A stretch of 64,000 nucleotides of DNA. Origin: Desulfosediminicola ganghwensis (lineage in GTDB: Bacteria > Desulfobacterota > Desulfobulbia > Desulfobulbales > Desulfocapsaceae). Position numbers and translations under genes: made by a program. Location: NCBI RefSeq assembly GCF_005116675.2, contig NZ_CP050699.1, positions 5,279,001-5,343,000 on the forward strand. Reading direction: 5' to 3'. The notes under the pieces were generated by a model that searched no databases, was not told where the DNA came from, and saw only the letters and a program-made list of their open reading frames with translations. This document shows, piece after piece, positions 53,016-62,305 of this stretch. Each line of letters starts with the position of its first letter. Within the stretch, counting starts at the first letter, position 1.

Positions 53016-55436
53016 TTAATCAGTTGCGGCGACTCCCGGTCCGCCATTTTTTTCAGGGGCAGCCAGCTGGTAACTGACCAGGAGCGCAACCGGACACGCT
53101 ACACCTATTCCGACCAACACGGTGATTCCCAGCGAAGAAAGCGCCGGATGACTCGCAAATGCCAGGACGCCAAACCCGATCAATGAACTCGCCGCACAAA
53201 TCGTAACCGCGAGGTATGCTGATTCAGCAGTTTGGCTGAGGCGGGCACAGACAACAAAAATACCATAATCAACGGCTAAGCCGATGACCAGTATCCCCAT
53301 GATGAGATGCATCATGTTCAGTTCCTGCCCCGTAAGCCGGCAAAATAGCGACATAGCAGCCAACGCCGAGACCACAGGTGCCAGCACAGCAACAATTGCC
53401 CGTAGATTTCTGAACTGCACTGCCACCAGCAACACCACCAGACATCCGGCAATGGCTGAAAGTACCACGATATCAGTCTTCAACATCCGCTCAGCTTCGG
53501 ACCGCCAGATGGGATTGGCCAATACCGCCACATCGGGGTTTTCCGTCGCCAGAAGTCGCAGCCACTGCTGACTTTCCTCAGTGAAGGACACTATGGTGAG
53601 AACACGTGTATCATCGCCCTTATCCCCACCACGAATCATGCTGCCTGCCATTGAACCAAGCACAGTGCCTTCGAGCTTTTCAGCTGTAAAGATACCGGGA
53701 TTGCCACCAAGACTTTGCAAAAATGGTTGAAAAGCCCTGTCTGAAAACCCATAACCGGATGAGGCATGGCTGAAATCCTTGGGAAATGATTCGCCTCTTT
53801 CCTGCCAGAATGCCTGCCAGGCAGTAAGGTTTTGCCTCTGCTGCTGTGGGCCGGGCAGGATAGCTGCCAAGGTCTGATGAATTTCTATTCCATGCTCATC
53901 AAGAAAGTGAAAAACACGATCATTAGTATCGACAGCCTGGTCCAGGTTCGCACCGGAACTTACAAGAAATGCCTGCTCACCTCCTCCACCCCAGACATTG
54001 GAAAAGTGGCGCTCTGAAACAATGATTTCATCATTTGGCACATCAAGGGAACGGAGATCCGCGTTGTAGTTCAGCATTGGCCAACTGAATACTCCGCAAA
54101 CGATCAACCCCGCCCAGAGAACAAGAATTATTCTACCGCCATTGGTCCCCGGGAGCCGTTGAAGGTATTCGGGTAACAGAGTGCCTTGCATCGAGGATGC
54201 AGTCTTTTCTTCACCTTGGCCAAAATTGACAACGGTTGGAATAAGCAACCAGGCAAAACCCACCGCAAAGACAACGCCTGAAATTGCCAAAGTCGCCATC
54301 TGCCGATGGGATGGCACATCTGAGAACAGCAACACACAGAGCACTGCCAACGTTGTCATGGTCGCGAAAATCATGGGCCTGCGTATGGCACGCATCGCCT
54401 CAGCCCTGTTTTTGCCTTCACGGAGCGCGAGAAAGAGATGGACTGAGAAATCCACGGCTATCCCCAATATCACAATGCCAAATCCAAGAGCCATTCCGCT
54501 TATGCTGCCATATATGCCCGAAGTAATGGCAATAGCCGGGGGCGCACCGAGAAATGGTACCGCAAAGACCACCAGTATCCTGATGTCGCGCAGCACCCCG
54601 CCAAGCAACACAACAAGCAGGAAAGACGCGGCAGGCAGGAGTACCCGCAAATCATGTTTTATTGATCTGCTGTTTGCCAGAGTGTGCGGCAAAGTACCAA
54701 TTATTTCAGCCTTGATACCAGGAAGCAATACCTCCGCTAAAATGGTATTGAGTTTTTTCTGAATCGCTTCGGCGTTACCGGAGTCGGTGAGTTTCTTCTG
54801 ACTCTCGGCCAGCACCAGAAAGTTCTTCTGGTCGGGACTTACCAGGAAACCATCATCGAGCTGCATCGAGTAACCTGAACGAAAGTTCTGCAGTTTACGG
54901 AGCAAAACCGGCATTAATCCCAAAGGATCGGCTGCAATCAGGTCTTTCATTCCCATTCCTGCGGGCGTGTTCAGCAGCAGGAAATTGTTCTTTAAAGCCT
55001 CTTGAATGGCCTCAGGTGTAATTTTATCAGCTACTGTCTGATAATCATCGTCGGTCAGCAGAACCGGCAAATAGGGCTGCAGTGTCTGGTAGAGTTGCTG
55101 CTGATACCCATCCGGAAAGCGATAGAGCACATTGCCGAAGTCATCATCTGCGGTCAACCGTTCCCCTAAAGACGAGACGCTGCTCTTCAATGCAGCGCCG
55201 GCAAGCTGCGGTGAGGCAAAGCGGCCAGGCTCTGCCGAAAAGGTGATAAAGATCCTGTCGACAAGACCTATCGTCTGGAGAAGTTCCACGTCATGACGAA
55301 CCTGGCCGTCAGGCAGCAGATCCAGTGCATCATCCCGCACGGAAAGCTGCAGTGCATACCAGCAGGCAGCAAACACCACCGACAGAACCAGCAGCCACCG
55401 GGTACAGCGCGAACCTTTAGTCATTGCTGCCGCCAC
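53016..55436 (-). CDS. MMPL/RND-family exporter
   Basis: The 806-residue inner-membrane transporter has two repeats of six TM helices with two periplasmic loops, related to MmpL and HpnN lipid exporters. The first half shows GSISGMALGFGIVILGIAVD (residues with the proton-relay Asp in VDFSVHLFLALREG), the second GILVIGLAVDYGIFVVCARL. In aryl-polyene clusters this class exports the lipid product. Its N-terminus overlaps the LolA-like gene by 20 bp, so translation is coupled. Confidence 0.92.
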   Translation of the reverse strand: MAAAMTKGSRCTRWLLVLSVVFAACWYALQLSVRDDALDLLPDGQVRHDVELLQTIGLVDRIFITFSAEPGRFASPQLAGAALKSSVSSLGERLTADDDFGNVLYRFPDGYQQQLYQTLQPYLPVLLTDDDYQTVADKITPEAIQEALKNNFLLLNTPAGMGMKDLIAADPLGLMPVLLRKLQNFRSGYSMQLDDGFLVSPDQKNFLVLAESQKKLTDSGNAEAIQKKLNTILAEVLLPGIKAEIIGTLPHTLANSRSIKHDLRVLLPAASFLLVVLLGGVLRDIRILVVFAVPFLGAPPAIAITSGIYGSISGMALGFGIVILGIAVDFSVHLFLALREGKNRAEAMRAIRRPMIFATMTTLAVLCVLLFSDVPSHRQMATLAISGVVFAVGFAWLLIPTVVNFGQGEEKTASSMQGTLLPEYLQRLPGTNGGRIILVLWAGLIVCGVFSWPMLNYNADLRSLDVPNDEIIVSERHFSNVWGGGGEQAFLVSSGANLDQAVDTNDRVFHFLDEHGIEIHQTLAAILPGPQQQRQNLTAWQAFWQERGESFPKDFSHASSGYGFSDRAFQPFLQSLGGNPGIFTAEKLEGTVLGSMAGSMIRGGDKGDDTRVLTIVSFTEESQQWLRLLATENPDVAVLANPIWRSEAERMLKTDIVVLSAIAGCLVVLLVAVQFRNLRAIVAVLAPVVSALAAMSLFCRLTGQELNMMHLIMGILVIGLAVDYGIFVVCARLSQTAESAYLAVTICAASSLIGFGVLAFASHPALSSLGITVLVGIGVACPVALLVSYQLAAPEKNGGPGVAATD

Positions 55437-56112
55437 TGCCTGCCCTGCTGAGGTCGTTTAAACCTGCACTGCATTCGTTGAAGTACTCATCCGGCAGATC
55501 GCTGTTTAACAGGGGTTCAAGAAAAACCATTCTGGTTGTATCATTGCCCCCCTCATAAATCTCAACCTGCTGAGGCTGCAGAGTGTCCGGCTCGAAACTG
55601 ATCTTCACCCCTTTCAGGTACTCCGCTTCTTTTTTATCTTTCGGGGCCACCCCAAGAGTGGCTGGCGGCTCATAGGTAAGATTATAGCGGTCGGACATCT
55701 GCTGGTAATTCCCGCCCATCCAGTACCACAGCTGTTCTGCAACCAGGCGCATGACGGGATCGGTCTTCAGGGAAAAATATTCAGGTGCGGCCTGGTCGCT
55801 GCACCGAAGCCCCTTGTCACCATTAAATATCAGCACAGATGGTACAGGCTGAACAAACTCCCAGCGGAGCTTATCAGGCCGGATAATCGCCAGCCGACCG
55901 GAAAATTGTACCGGTGTGTCGAACATGGCCAGATGTTTTTCCTGGGTAAATTCGCTGTAAAATGAGGTGACCCCATCAGATGCGGCCTGCACGCGATTCA
56001 GAAAATCCTGCATCTCAGCAGACTGTGCCGCCTTGCCGTAACCAGCCGACGCTAGTACAAAAATAGCCGCAAGAAATAGTTGCAACGTGCCGGTCCTTAT
56101 CCCTGTTACCAT
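55417..56112 (-). CDS. LolA-like outer-membrane lipoprotein carrier
   Basis: The 231-residue periplasmic protein has a signal peptide over about 1-30 (LQLFLAAIFVLASAGYGKAA) and a LolA fold with the typical FYSEFTQEKHLAMFD and RPDKLRWEFVQPVPSVLIFNG, shown here as the hydrophobic-cavity strands. It probably shuttles the polyene lipid, rather than lipoproteins, to the outer membrane. ATG 56112 follows a GGGGGAG tract; an earlier start (56184) would add 24 residues overlapping the dehydratase gene and lacks support. Confidence 0.9.
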   Translation of the reverse strand: MVTGIRTGTLQLFLAAIFVLASAGYGKAAQSAEMQDFLNRVQAASDGVTSFYSEFTQEKHLAMFDTPVQFSGRLAIIRPDKLRWEFVQPVPSVLIFNGDKGLRCSDQAAPEYFSLKTDPVMRLVAEQLWYWMGGNYQQMSDRYNLTYEPPATLGVAPKDKKEAEYLKGVKISFEPDTLQPQQVEIYEGGNDTTRMVFLEPLLNSDLPDEYFNECSAGLNDLSRAGSGGSND

Positions 56113-56125
56113 ATCTCCCCCGCTG

Positions 56126-56569
56126 TCATGGTTCAGGATTTTCCCAAACCTTGATCTTACCCTCCGCCACAAGCTCTTCTCCATGGAAAATACGGCCTTG
56201 AATAATAGTTAAGGCGTCAAATTCGAAAACTTTCTCCACCCGGGCAACCAGACGATCAAAGATATTGCCGACAGCTGTCACCGTAAAACTGTCAATCCCC
56301 ACCAGCATGCCGTCTTTCATTTTCTTTCCCTCACATCTGGCATCATAGCCGTTGGCGAGGGCAGCTGTCTGGGCAATGATTTCAACATACACTTCAGGGA
56401 GAATCTCAACACCTGCAGGAGTGCGATGAAAACAGATCGCCTCCTCGTCAAGCTTCACTGAAGCAACGGCTATATCATCGTAACGCTCGGTCAACTCGTC
56501 CACAAAGACCATGGGAGGCCTGTGTGGTAGAATCTCCAGAGCCGGAACCGGCAAGCTTAAGGTACTCAT
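56126..56569 (-). CDS. Hot-dog dehydratase, ApeP-like
   Basis: The 147-residue hot-dog protein resembles the ApeP dehydratase subunit: N-terminal LPHRPPMVFVDELTE and a helix with EIIAQTAALANGY. Its partner is probably the ApeI-like protein at 52015. It starts in a one-base overlap with the ketoreductase stop. It supplies dehydration after each ketoreduction, giving conjugated double bonds. Confidence 0.87.
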   Translation of the reverse strand: MSTLSLPVPALEILPHRPPMVFVDELTERYDDIAVASVKLDEEAICFHRTPAGVEILPEVYVEIIAQTAALANGYDARCEGKKMKDGMLVGIDSFTVTAVGNIFDRLVARVEKVFEFDALTIIQGRIFHGEELVAEGKIKVWENPEP

Positions 56570-57300
56570 TACATGTACATCCCGCCGTTAACGCTCAACA
56601 CCTGGCCTGTCATGTAACTGGCCTCGTCACTCAGCAGGAAGCGTACAACCCCTGACACCTCTTCAACCGTTCCGACCCGGCCCATGGGAATCATCGGCAG
56701 GATCTTATCAAGCGGCAGGTCGTCAATCATTTCAGTCTCAATCAGGCCCGGTGAAACCACATTCACCAGAATATTTCTTCGGGCGAGTTCCCTGGCCAGG
56801 GCTTTTGAGGCACCTATCAATCCTGCCTTTGCCGCAGAGTAGTTCACCTGGCCAGCCTGCCCTGTTTCTCCGGAGATGGAAGCGAGCGAGATAATGCGTC
56901 CCTGACGTTTGGGAAGCATGGCTTTGGAAAAAAGCCGGCCGAGAATAAAAAATGAGTTCAGATGCACATCAATCACATCCCTCCACTCGTCGGTGCGCAT
57001 GAGCGGCAACAGGGTATCCCGGGTAATGCCTGCATTGTGCACCATACCGAATGGCACATGCTCATCAAGCAGCGGTTCCAGTACTTTCCGGGCTGCGGCA
57101 TCATCAGCGACATCAAAGGGCAGGAGACGGCAGACCCGCCCAAGTTCTTCAATCTCCGCCTGGACTTCCCTGGCTTTTTCTTCTGAACTCCTGTAATTCA
57201 ACCAGATGTCAAAACCTTCAGCGGCCAGTCTGCGCGCAATCCCGGCGCCGATACCACGGCTTGCACCGCTGATAAATACAGTTTTCGTTTCCTTGGCCAT
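56569..57300 (-). CDS. FabG-like 3-ketoacyl-ACP reductase (ApeQ-like)
   Basis: The 243-residue short-chain dehydrogenase has NADP-binding SGASRGIGAGIARRLA at the N-terminus and the catalytic tetrad visible as HNAG, a Ser in SLASISGE and YSAAKAG (Tyr-Lys). GGGAG lies eight bases before ATG 57300; a GTG at 57306 is too close. Reduces the beta-keto group during polyene elongation. Confidence 0.93.
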   Translation of the reverse strand: MAKETKTVFISGASRGIGAGIARRLAAEGFDIWLNYRSSEEKAREVQAEIEELGRVCRLLPFDVADDAAARKVLEPLLDEHVPFGMVHNAGITRDTLLPLMRTDEWRDVIDVHLNSFFILGRLFSKAMLPKRQGRIISLASISGETGQAGQVNYSAAKAGLIGASKALARELARRNILVNVVSPGLIETEMIDDLPLDKILPMIPMGRVGTVEEVSGVVRFLLSDEASYMTGQVLSVNGGMYM

Positions 57301-57351
57301 ACTCACTGCTCCCTTTCTTCAAGTCTAATACTGGTTGTTACTACGTCCGGA

Positions 57352-58146
57352 TTATGAACAAAATTCGAGTTCAACCGTGGTGTGCTCCGATTCAAGTGAT
57401 ATCACTTTCCCGGCAACAGCACTTCCGTCGTCTCGCATCAATGAACTCAAGGTGATCGCTGCTCCGAGCGGGTCTCTGATCTCGAGGACGTCTTCGGCCA
57501 GGCTCAGCCTTTCGACAATGCGCAGTCGATTCGCCGCATCAATCTCGTCGTCACCTTTTAGTTGCTGCTGACTGCTTACCCTCTTCAGCACGATCCCGTC
57601 ATCCGCTCCGGCAGCTGCTTTCAACAACCAGCAGACCACCCCCGGTTGCCACTCAGCATCTTCCGGACAATGTGTTTTTCGGGCATCATGCAGTAAACGG
57701 CTGTAGGTTTCGATCTGCAATACCAGACAACAGTCAAGACTACCGCCTTCAACTGCCTGGATGCCCTGCTCAAGTGACCTTATAAAGGGCAAATTGAAAT
57801 CAGTCATTGTCAGAGCACAGCCTTTAATGCCAAAGACACTGGCAAGATATCCGGCTGCTCCATTAAAGACCGAGTGAGAAAAGAGGATCGGCGAAACCGG
57901 CTGGTCGCTCACGACCTGGTCGAGCACATCAAAATTTGTCTGCATGGGCCCGAAAGCCGAGCCGAGAAAAAGGCCAATCCGCTCTTTTGCCACTTCTGTT
58001 GCCGCCGCCTGCTGCAACACGTTGTGCCCGGCGACCACTGCCAGACGAATGAAATCATCCGCCCTGCGCAATTGCCTTGAAAGCTCGACCGGAACAGTCA
58101 GCTCATCCAGGTTCGACACAAACACTTCTGCTACCCGCACCGTCAT
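57352..58146 (-). CDS. Short ketosynthase-like chain-length factor (ApeC-like)
   Basis: The 264-residue thiolase-fold protein resembles only the N-terminal part of a ketosynthase (RIGLFLGSAFGPMQTNFDVL; FSHSVFNGAAGYLASVFGIKG). The catalytic Cys position is not Cys (ALTMTDF), so it is probably an inactive partner controlling chain length, forming a heterodimer with the KS next to it. Start ATG overlaps the KS stop by 4 bp. Full-length CLFs are near 400 residues, so this short form is worth noting. Confidence 0.82.
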   Translation of the reverse strand: MTVRVAEVFVSNLDELTVPVELSRQLRRADDFIRLAVVAGHNVLQQAAATEVAKERIGLFLGSAFGPMQTNFDVLDQVVSDQPVSPILFSHSVFNGAAGYLASVFGIKGCALTMTDFNLPFIRSLEQGIQAVEGGSLDCCLVLQIETYSRLLHDARKTHCPEDAEWQPGVVCWLLKAAAGADDGIVLKRVSSQQQLKGDDEIDAANRLRIVERLSLAEDVLEIRDPLGAAITLSSLMRDDGSAVAGKVISLESEHTTVELEFCS

Positions 58147-59369
58147 AGCCCTGCCCCTTCTATCACCAAAACACTGTTTGAACCACCAAACGCCAGAGAC
58201 TGGCTGATACCAATCCGGCCATGCAGATCTGCCGTTTCAGCTTGGGCCAGAACCCGGACAGCCAGGTCAGCTTCCTGCTCACTGCAACCTACCGTGCCGT
58301 TGGTCTTCCCGACGTTCAGGGCCATCAGGGTAAAGACAGCCTCAATGCCACCAGCAGCACCAAGGGTATGACCGGTGGCACCTTTGGTCGAAACGACAGG
58401 AGTTCGTTCTGCATCAAAACCCATTTCGCTTATGGCATTTGTCTCTGCTCTGTCATTGGCCAGTGTACCGGTGCCATGGGCATTTATAAGGGCAATGCCG
58501 GCCGGGTCGCACCCGGCATCTTTGAGAGCCAGTGCCAATGCCCGCTGCAGTCCTTCGCCTTGCGGATGAGGCGCGGTTGGGTGATGTGCATCACCCGCAG
58601 TACCATACCCCCTGACCCAGCCAAGCGGATCATTCCCCGCGGCCTCGGCTTCACGTTGCAGCACAAATACACCTGCCCCCTCTCCCAGATTCAGCCCCTG
58701 ACGGTCCTTATCAAATGGGGTACAGCTGGTATCGGCCACCAGCATCAGGCTGCGGAAACCATTACAGGCAATGCGGGAAAGTTCATCCACACCGCCGGCA
58801 ATGGCGATATCGCAAAGATCATTCTCGAGCCAGCTTTTGGCAACACCGATCGCATCGGTCCCTGAGGCACAGGCATTGGTGATAACCATTCGCGGCCCGC
58901 GTACCCCCAGAACACGCTGAATCCTCTCTGCTAAATTAGCATTGAGATAGGTTACAAGCGCCGTGGAGTCCGGTTCCCGTTGTTCTTTCCAGTCAATGTA
59001 ATAGCGCTCGTTATGAAAGGTACAGCCCACCGTGGTTCCCAGGGCAATGCCAACTCTTTTACCTGCCAACCTGTCGAGACTCACGCCAGCTTCAAGCAAT
59101 GCCTCTTCGATGGCCGTCAAGGCAAGTCGAATGGTGCGGTTGCTGCTGTTATCCGCCTTCAAGGCCAGTCCCTGCCACATAGAGCCGGAACCATCCCGGC
59201 CCGTGGAAACCAGAAAACAGGGCGCAGTAAAAGGAGCAGTGAAATATTCCTCAGCCACCTGGACATTCCGTACTTTGGATTGTTGCAGGTGGGCAAATGC
59301 CTCCCTGCAACCATTTCCGACTGCGGCGATACAGCCTGTGCCACTTATTACAACTGACGAAGTACTCAT
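58143..59369 (-). CDS. Beta-ketoacyl synthase (FabF-like, ApeO-like)
   Basis: The 408-residue ketosynthase has active-site Cys in TNACASGTD (about residue 166), His in NAHGTGTLANDRAE (about 300) and His in TKGATGHTLGAAGG (about 336). GVFVLQREAEA and GTDAIGVAKSWL are typical FabF segments. It is the chain-extending enzyme, paired with the CLF-like gene that overlaps its end by 4 bp. It follows the small periplasmic protein gene by 10 bp. Confidence 0.92.
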   Translation of the reverse strand: MSTSSVVISGTGCIAAVGNGCREAFAHLQQSKVRNVQVAEEYFTAPFTAPCFLVSTGRDGSGSMWQGLALKADNSSNRTIRLALTAIEEALLEAGVSLDRLAGKRVGIALGTTVGCTFHNERYYIDWKEQREPDSTALVTYLNANLAERIQRVLGVRGPRMVITNACASGTDAIGVAKSWLENDLCDIAIAGGVDELSRIACNGFRSLMLVADTSCTPFDKDRQGLNLGEGAGVFVLQREAEAAGNDPLGWVRGYGTAGDAHHPTAPHPQGEGLQRALALALKDAGCDPAGIALINAHGTGTLANDRAETNAISEMGFDAERTPVVSTKGATGHTLGAAGGIEAVFTLMALNVGKTNGTVGCSEQEADLAVRVLAQAETADLHGRIGISQSLAFGGSNSVLVIEGAGL

Positions 59370-59379
59370 GATGTATTTA

Positions 59380-59829
59380 TTACCGTTTTACATTTACTAC
59401 TTTGCCCTTCAAGGCAACATTGACCATCATCGAACCAACCAGACAGCTATACTCCGTCGCACTTGATTCAGCCTGGTTCTTAATATTGGACTGAAGATCA
59501 ATTACGGCATTTCCGCCCTCTTGTATCGCCCTTTTTTCAAACACCTTCAAGGCCGAGGCAAGAGCATGGGCACAAGCACCATCCTTTGCCTTACCTAATC
59601 CGTTGGTTCGTTTACTCGTTTTAAACTCACCATACGAATGCTGCACTTTGGGATGTTTCTGACCAGCCCAGTAAAACAGCACATCACCGTTTAAAACTTC
59701 CTGAACGGAGGAACTGCTCCTGGCACTCTCAATGGAGAATTTTTTCTTCACATCACCCGCCAGAGCGCATGTGGCACTCAGGGTGAGCAGAGCGGCAACT
59801 CCGGCTACAGCAATCTTCTGTCTCAACAT
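59380..59829 (-). CDS. Small exported protein, excinuclease-subunit-like (YbjQ-type)
   Basis: The 149-residue protein has a cleavable signal peptide (VAGVAALLTLSATCALA) and a C-terminal region GNAVIDLQSNIKNQ of the kind labelled in databases as excinuclease ATPase subunit-like, a misnomer; it has no ATPase motif. Two Cys occur in the mature part (one in DGACAHAL). Similar small proteins recur in polyene clusters; role unknown. GGGAG precedes the ATG. It sits between ACP (90 bp) and KS (10 bp). Confidence 0.75.
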   Translation of the reverse strand: MLRQKIAVAGVAALLTLSATCALAGDVKKKFSIESARSSSSVQEVLNGDVLFYWAGQKHPKVQHSYGEFKTSKRTNGLGKAKDGACAHALASALKVFEKRAIQEGGNAVIDLQSNIKNQAESSATEYSCLVGSMMVNVALKGKVVNVKR

Positions 59830-59919
59830 TGTTTTCTCCCTTCATTTTTGATTGAATACAAGGTATTAACACGCAAATTACAGCACAGCCTTTTCCAGAA
59901 ACATCCTGGTACTATTCAT

Positions 59920-60174
59920 TTAGTTCTTGTGTTCGGTTATATACGCAGCCAGGGTTTCAACGGACTCGAACGCCTTTCGCCCTTCATCCATATCCGCTAT
60001 CTGCACACCGAAATGCTTCTGAATCACCACCACCAGCTCTACGGCATCAAGGGAATCCAAACCAAGACCATCACCAAACAGGGGATCTTTGTCACCGATA
60101 TCGGCAGGAGTCACACCCTGGATTTTGAGTTCGTCGATGATGATTGTTTTGAGCTGCTGTTTCATGTCTTCCAT
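59920..60174 (-). CDS. Acyl carrier protein
   Basis: The 84-residue carrier has the phosphopantetheine attachment Ser in GLGLDSLDAVELVVV. The protein is acidic and helical like other ACPs. ATG 60174 has AGGTG six bases upstream; a longer start at 60210 is not needed. Aryl-polyene clusters often have two ACPs; a second may lie beyond the window. It is placed after the acyltransferase gene (23 bp). Confidence 0.93.
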   Translation of the reverse strand: MEDMKQQLKTIIIDELKIQGVTPADIGDKDPLFGDGLGLDSLDAVELVVVIQKHFGVQIADMDEGRKAFESVETLAAYITEHKN

Positions 60175-60197
60175 TCTTTTCACCTGATAATTAACTA

Positions 60198-61097
60198 TTA
60201 TTGCTTCCAAAAATTATAAAAATTGTACCACTGGAAAGGGTATCGCTTAAGATACTTCTCCAAAGACTTCGCGTACCTGGATGCACACTCCTTGAGCATT
60301 GGCTGTCTCTCATCCCTGGTTGCATACTCGGGATAAAAATGATCCCACACTTTGATCTGGTAAGATCTGACGCCCGTTTTCGCTGAAAGTACCACCACCA
60401 CCGGGGCGGCTGACGCTGCCGCCAGCACATAGGCAGCATCGGGCAAACGTACTTTTGCTCCAAGAAAATCGACCTCTGTGCTGGAACCTTTTACATACCT
60501 GTCGGCCATAATGGTGACAATCTCTCCCCGCGAAAGAGCGGCCGCCGCATCTATCATGCCACCAAAGTCATCATCCACTGAGATTATTTCAAAAGGAGGA
60601 GTAGTCCCCTGCAAATCAAAATAATGTTTGGCCACCAGCTGCTGGTCGTATTGCATCATTGCATGGACCTTGGCGCCCAGATCACCAAGGTTGGCAAACG
60701 CTGTCTGCCAGTTACCCACATGGGCGGTGATCATCACCACCCCCTTACCTTCAGTAATCAGCTTCGAAAGGGTCTCAAGCCCTTCAAATGTTCCATCAAA
60801 ATTCACCCTGGGGTTCACACCAAGCCAACCACGATCCACCAGTATGGAGCCGAACGCGTAGACATTTCTGAAAACATGGCTGAAATATTTCCACCCTGGC
60901 TCACCCGGAAAACGATGCTTGAGGTACACCGTAATTGTCTTATTGATTTTACGGCTGAACACCACATAACATAAAATCACCGGTACCAGCAGTATCCGTG
61001 CTGCTATGAGTCCATACGGGCCAAAAATCCGCATGATCATATAGAAAAACCAATGCCCCAGTGCTTCAAGTTTTTGCAGAAGATGCTTCAGTGCCAA
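60198..61097 (-). CDS. LpxL-like lysophospholipid acyltransferase
   Basis: The 299-residue membrane-associated acyltransferase has an N-terminal hydrophobic region (LIAARILLVPVILCYVVFS) and the catalytic HX4D/E-like block VVMITAHVGNWQTAFANL. ADRYVKGSSTEVDFLG follows as in LpxL/HtrB family members. It is expected to transfer the finished acyl chain from ACP to a glycolipid acceptor. The start is probably TTG 61097, four bases after the preceding stop and preceded by GGGGTAGGG; no ATG is available until well inside the conserved region. Confidence 0.85.
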   Translation of the reverse strand: MALKHLLQKLEALGHWFFYMIMRIFGPYGLIAARILLVPVILCYVVFSRKINKTITVYLKHRFPGEPGWKYFSHVFRNVYAFGSILVDRGWLGVNPRVNFDGTFEGLETLSKLITEGKGVVMITAHVGNWQTAFANLGDLGAKVHAMMQYDQQLVAKHYFDLQGTTPPFEIISVDDDFGGMIDAAAALSRGEIVTIMADRYVKGSSTEVDFLGAKVRLPDAAYVLAAASAAPVVVVLSAKTGVRSYQIKVWDHFYPEYATRDERQPMLKECASRYAKSLEKYLKRYPFQWYNFYNFWKQ

Positions 61098-61101
61098 AAC
61101 C

Positions 61102-62283
61102 CTACCCCACTGTCTCGATTGGTCTGTCGACCATCTTGCGCGAAAACCAGTAGACAATCGTCCCGCCTGCCACTCCAAGGATCGGCCCGACGAGCATTGA
61201 GCCAATCAACCACTCAAAAAGTCGCTGGTGAATCTCCAGAGTCCAGCGTTCCCAGGAAAGATCGAGCAGGAAAGTACCCGTTCGCATAAAATATCCAACC
61301 TCGATGCACAGAGCAGGAACCACCGGCGGCATACAGAACTGGCTGGCTGCCACCGCGGCTATCTTGTTGAGACGAAACCGATAGGTCACATAAATGATCG
61401 CGATGGTGTGACAGGCGATCAATGGCAGCGCTCCCAAAAACAGACCGAACCAGACCGCAACCGCCAGCCAGAAAGGCGAAGCGCTCTCCTGGCAGAGATT
61501 TTTCAATGTCTGCCACGGATTTTTCACATCGATCACTTTGGGGCCTGGCTCTTCTTCTTTCACCAGTCGTTTATGCTGAAAGGGCAATAGCCTTCGTACG
61601 ACAAGTCTGGTGTGTAACATTGACAGTCGCCAGTTATCCCGCAATTTGTCAAAATGACTTACTCTCTCATCCCGCGTGGGATAATGGACTGAAACCGGAA
61701 CCGATCTGACGGCCACTCCGCCCCAGACAAGTTTCACCAACGCCTCAATCTCAAAATCGTACCGGCTACAGGAGAGTTCGAGGTCCAGCAACTCCTGAAC
61801 CGGGTAGACCCGCATACCGCTCTGGGTGTCATTGAGTTCTTCCCCACACTCCAGTCGCACCCAGAAGTTGGAAAATTTCTTACCGAAATGACTGGAACCC
61901 GGTACCGTGTCCTGGATCATGGCGCGATCACCGATTACCACCGCAGGCCAGCGCCCTTCATGAGCAGAATCTATGAGCTGTATCGCATCGGCAGGGTCGT
62001 GCTGCCCATCTGCATCCATGGTGCAGATCGCGTCGTAGCCGTGCTCTGCCGCATAGGCTATCGCCGCCATGATTGCCGCACCTTTCCCTCTGTTTTCATC
62101 AAACCTGAGGCTGTGACATTGCAGGTGAGCGACATTTTTCAGGCCGCCATCTTCACTGCCATCATCGACGACAAGAACCGGGTAGCCTGTGATCAGGGCC
62201 TTTTCAACCACGGCACCAATAGTCGCTCCATGATTGTACAGCGGGATAACCAGAAGCATTTGCAGATCATTTTCATATTTCAT
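61102..62283 (-). CDS. Family 2 glycosyltransferase fused to DUF2062
   Basis: In this 393-residue protein, residues about 10-230 form a GT-A glycosyltransferase (VIPLYNHGATIG; VVDDGSEDG; DADGQHDP carrying the DXD metal site; NDTQSGMR). From about 265 on is a DUF2062 membrane domain with several hydrophobic helices (LAVAVWFGLFLGALPLIACH; GSMLVGPILGVAGGTIVYW). The GT2-DUF2062 combination is known in polyprenyl- or lipid-linked sugar transfer. It lies 22 bp after the radical-SAM gene and 4 bp before the acyltransferase; it probably makes the lipid carrier headgroup. Confidence 0.88.
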   Translation of the reverse strand: MKYENDLQMLLVIPLYNHGATIGAVVEKALITGYPVLVVDDGSEDGGLKNVAHLQCHSLRFDENRGKGAAIMAAIAYAAEHGYDAICTMDADGQHDPADAIQLIDSAHEGRWPAVVIGDRAMIQDTVPGSSHFGKKFSNFWVRLECGEELNDTQSGMRVYPVQELLDLELSCSRYDFEIEALVKLVWGGVAVRSVPVSVHYPTRDERVSHFDKLRDNWRLSMLHTRLVVRRLLPFQHKRLVKEEEPGPKVIDVKNPWQTLKNLCQESASPFWLAVAVWFGLFLGALPLIACHTIAIIYVTYRFRLNKIAAVAASQFCMPPVVPALCIEVGYFMRTGTFLLDLSWERWTLEIHQRLFEWLIGSMLVGPILGVAGGTIVYWFSRKMVDRPIETVG

Positions 62284-62305
62284 AGATCAATCGCCTCCAG
62301 CTGCA

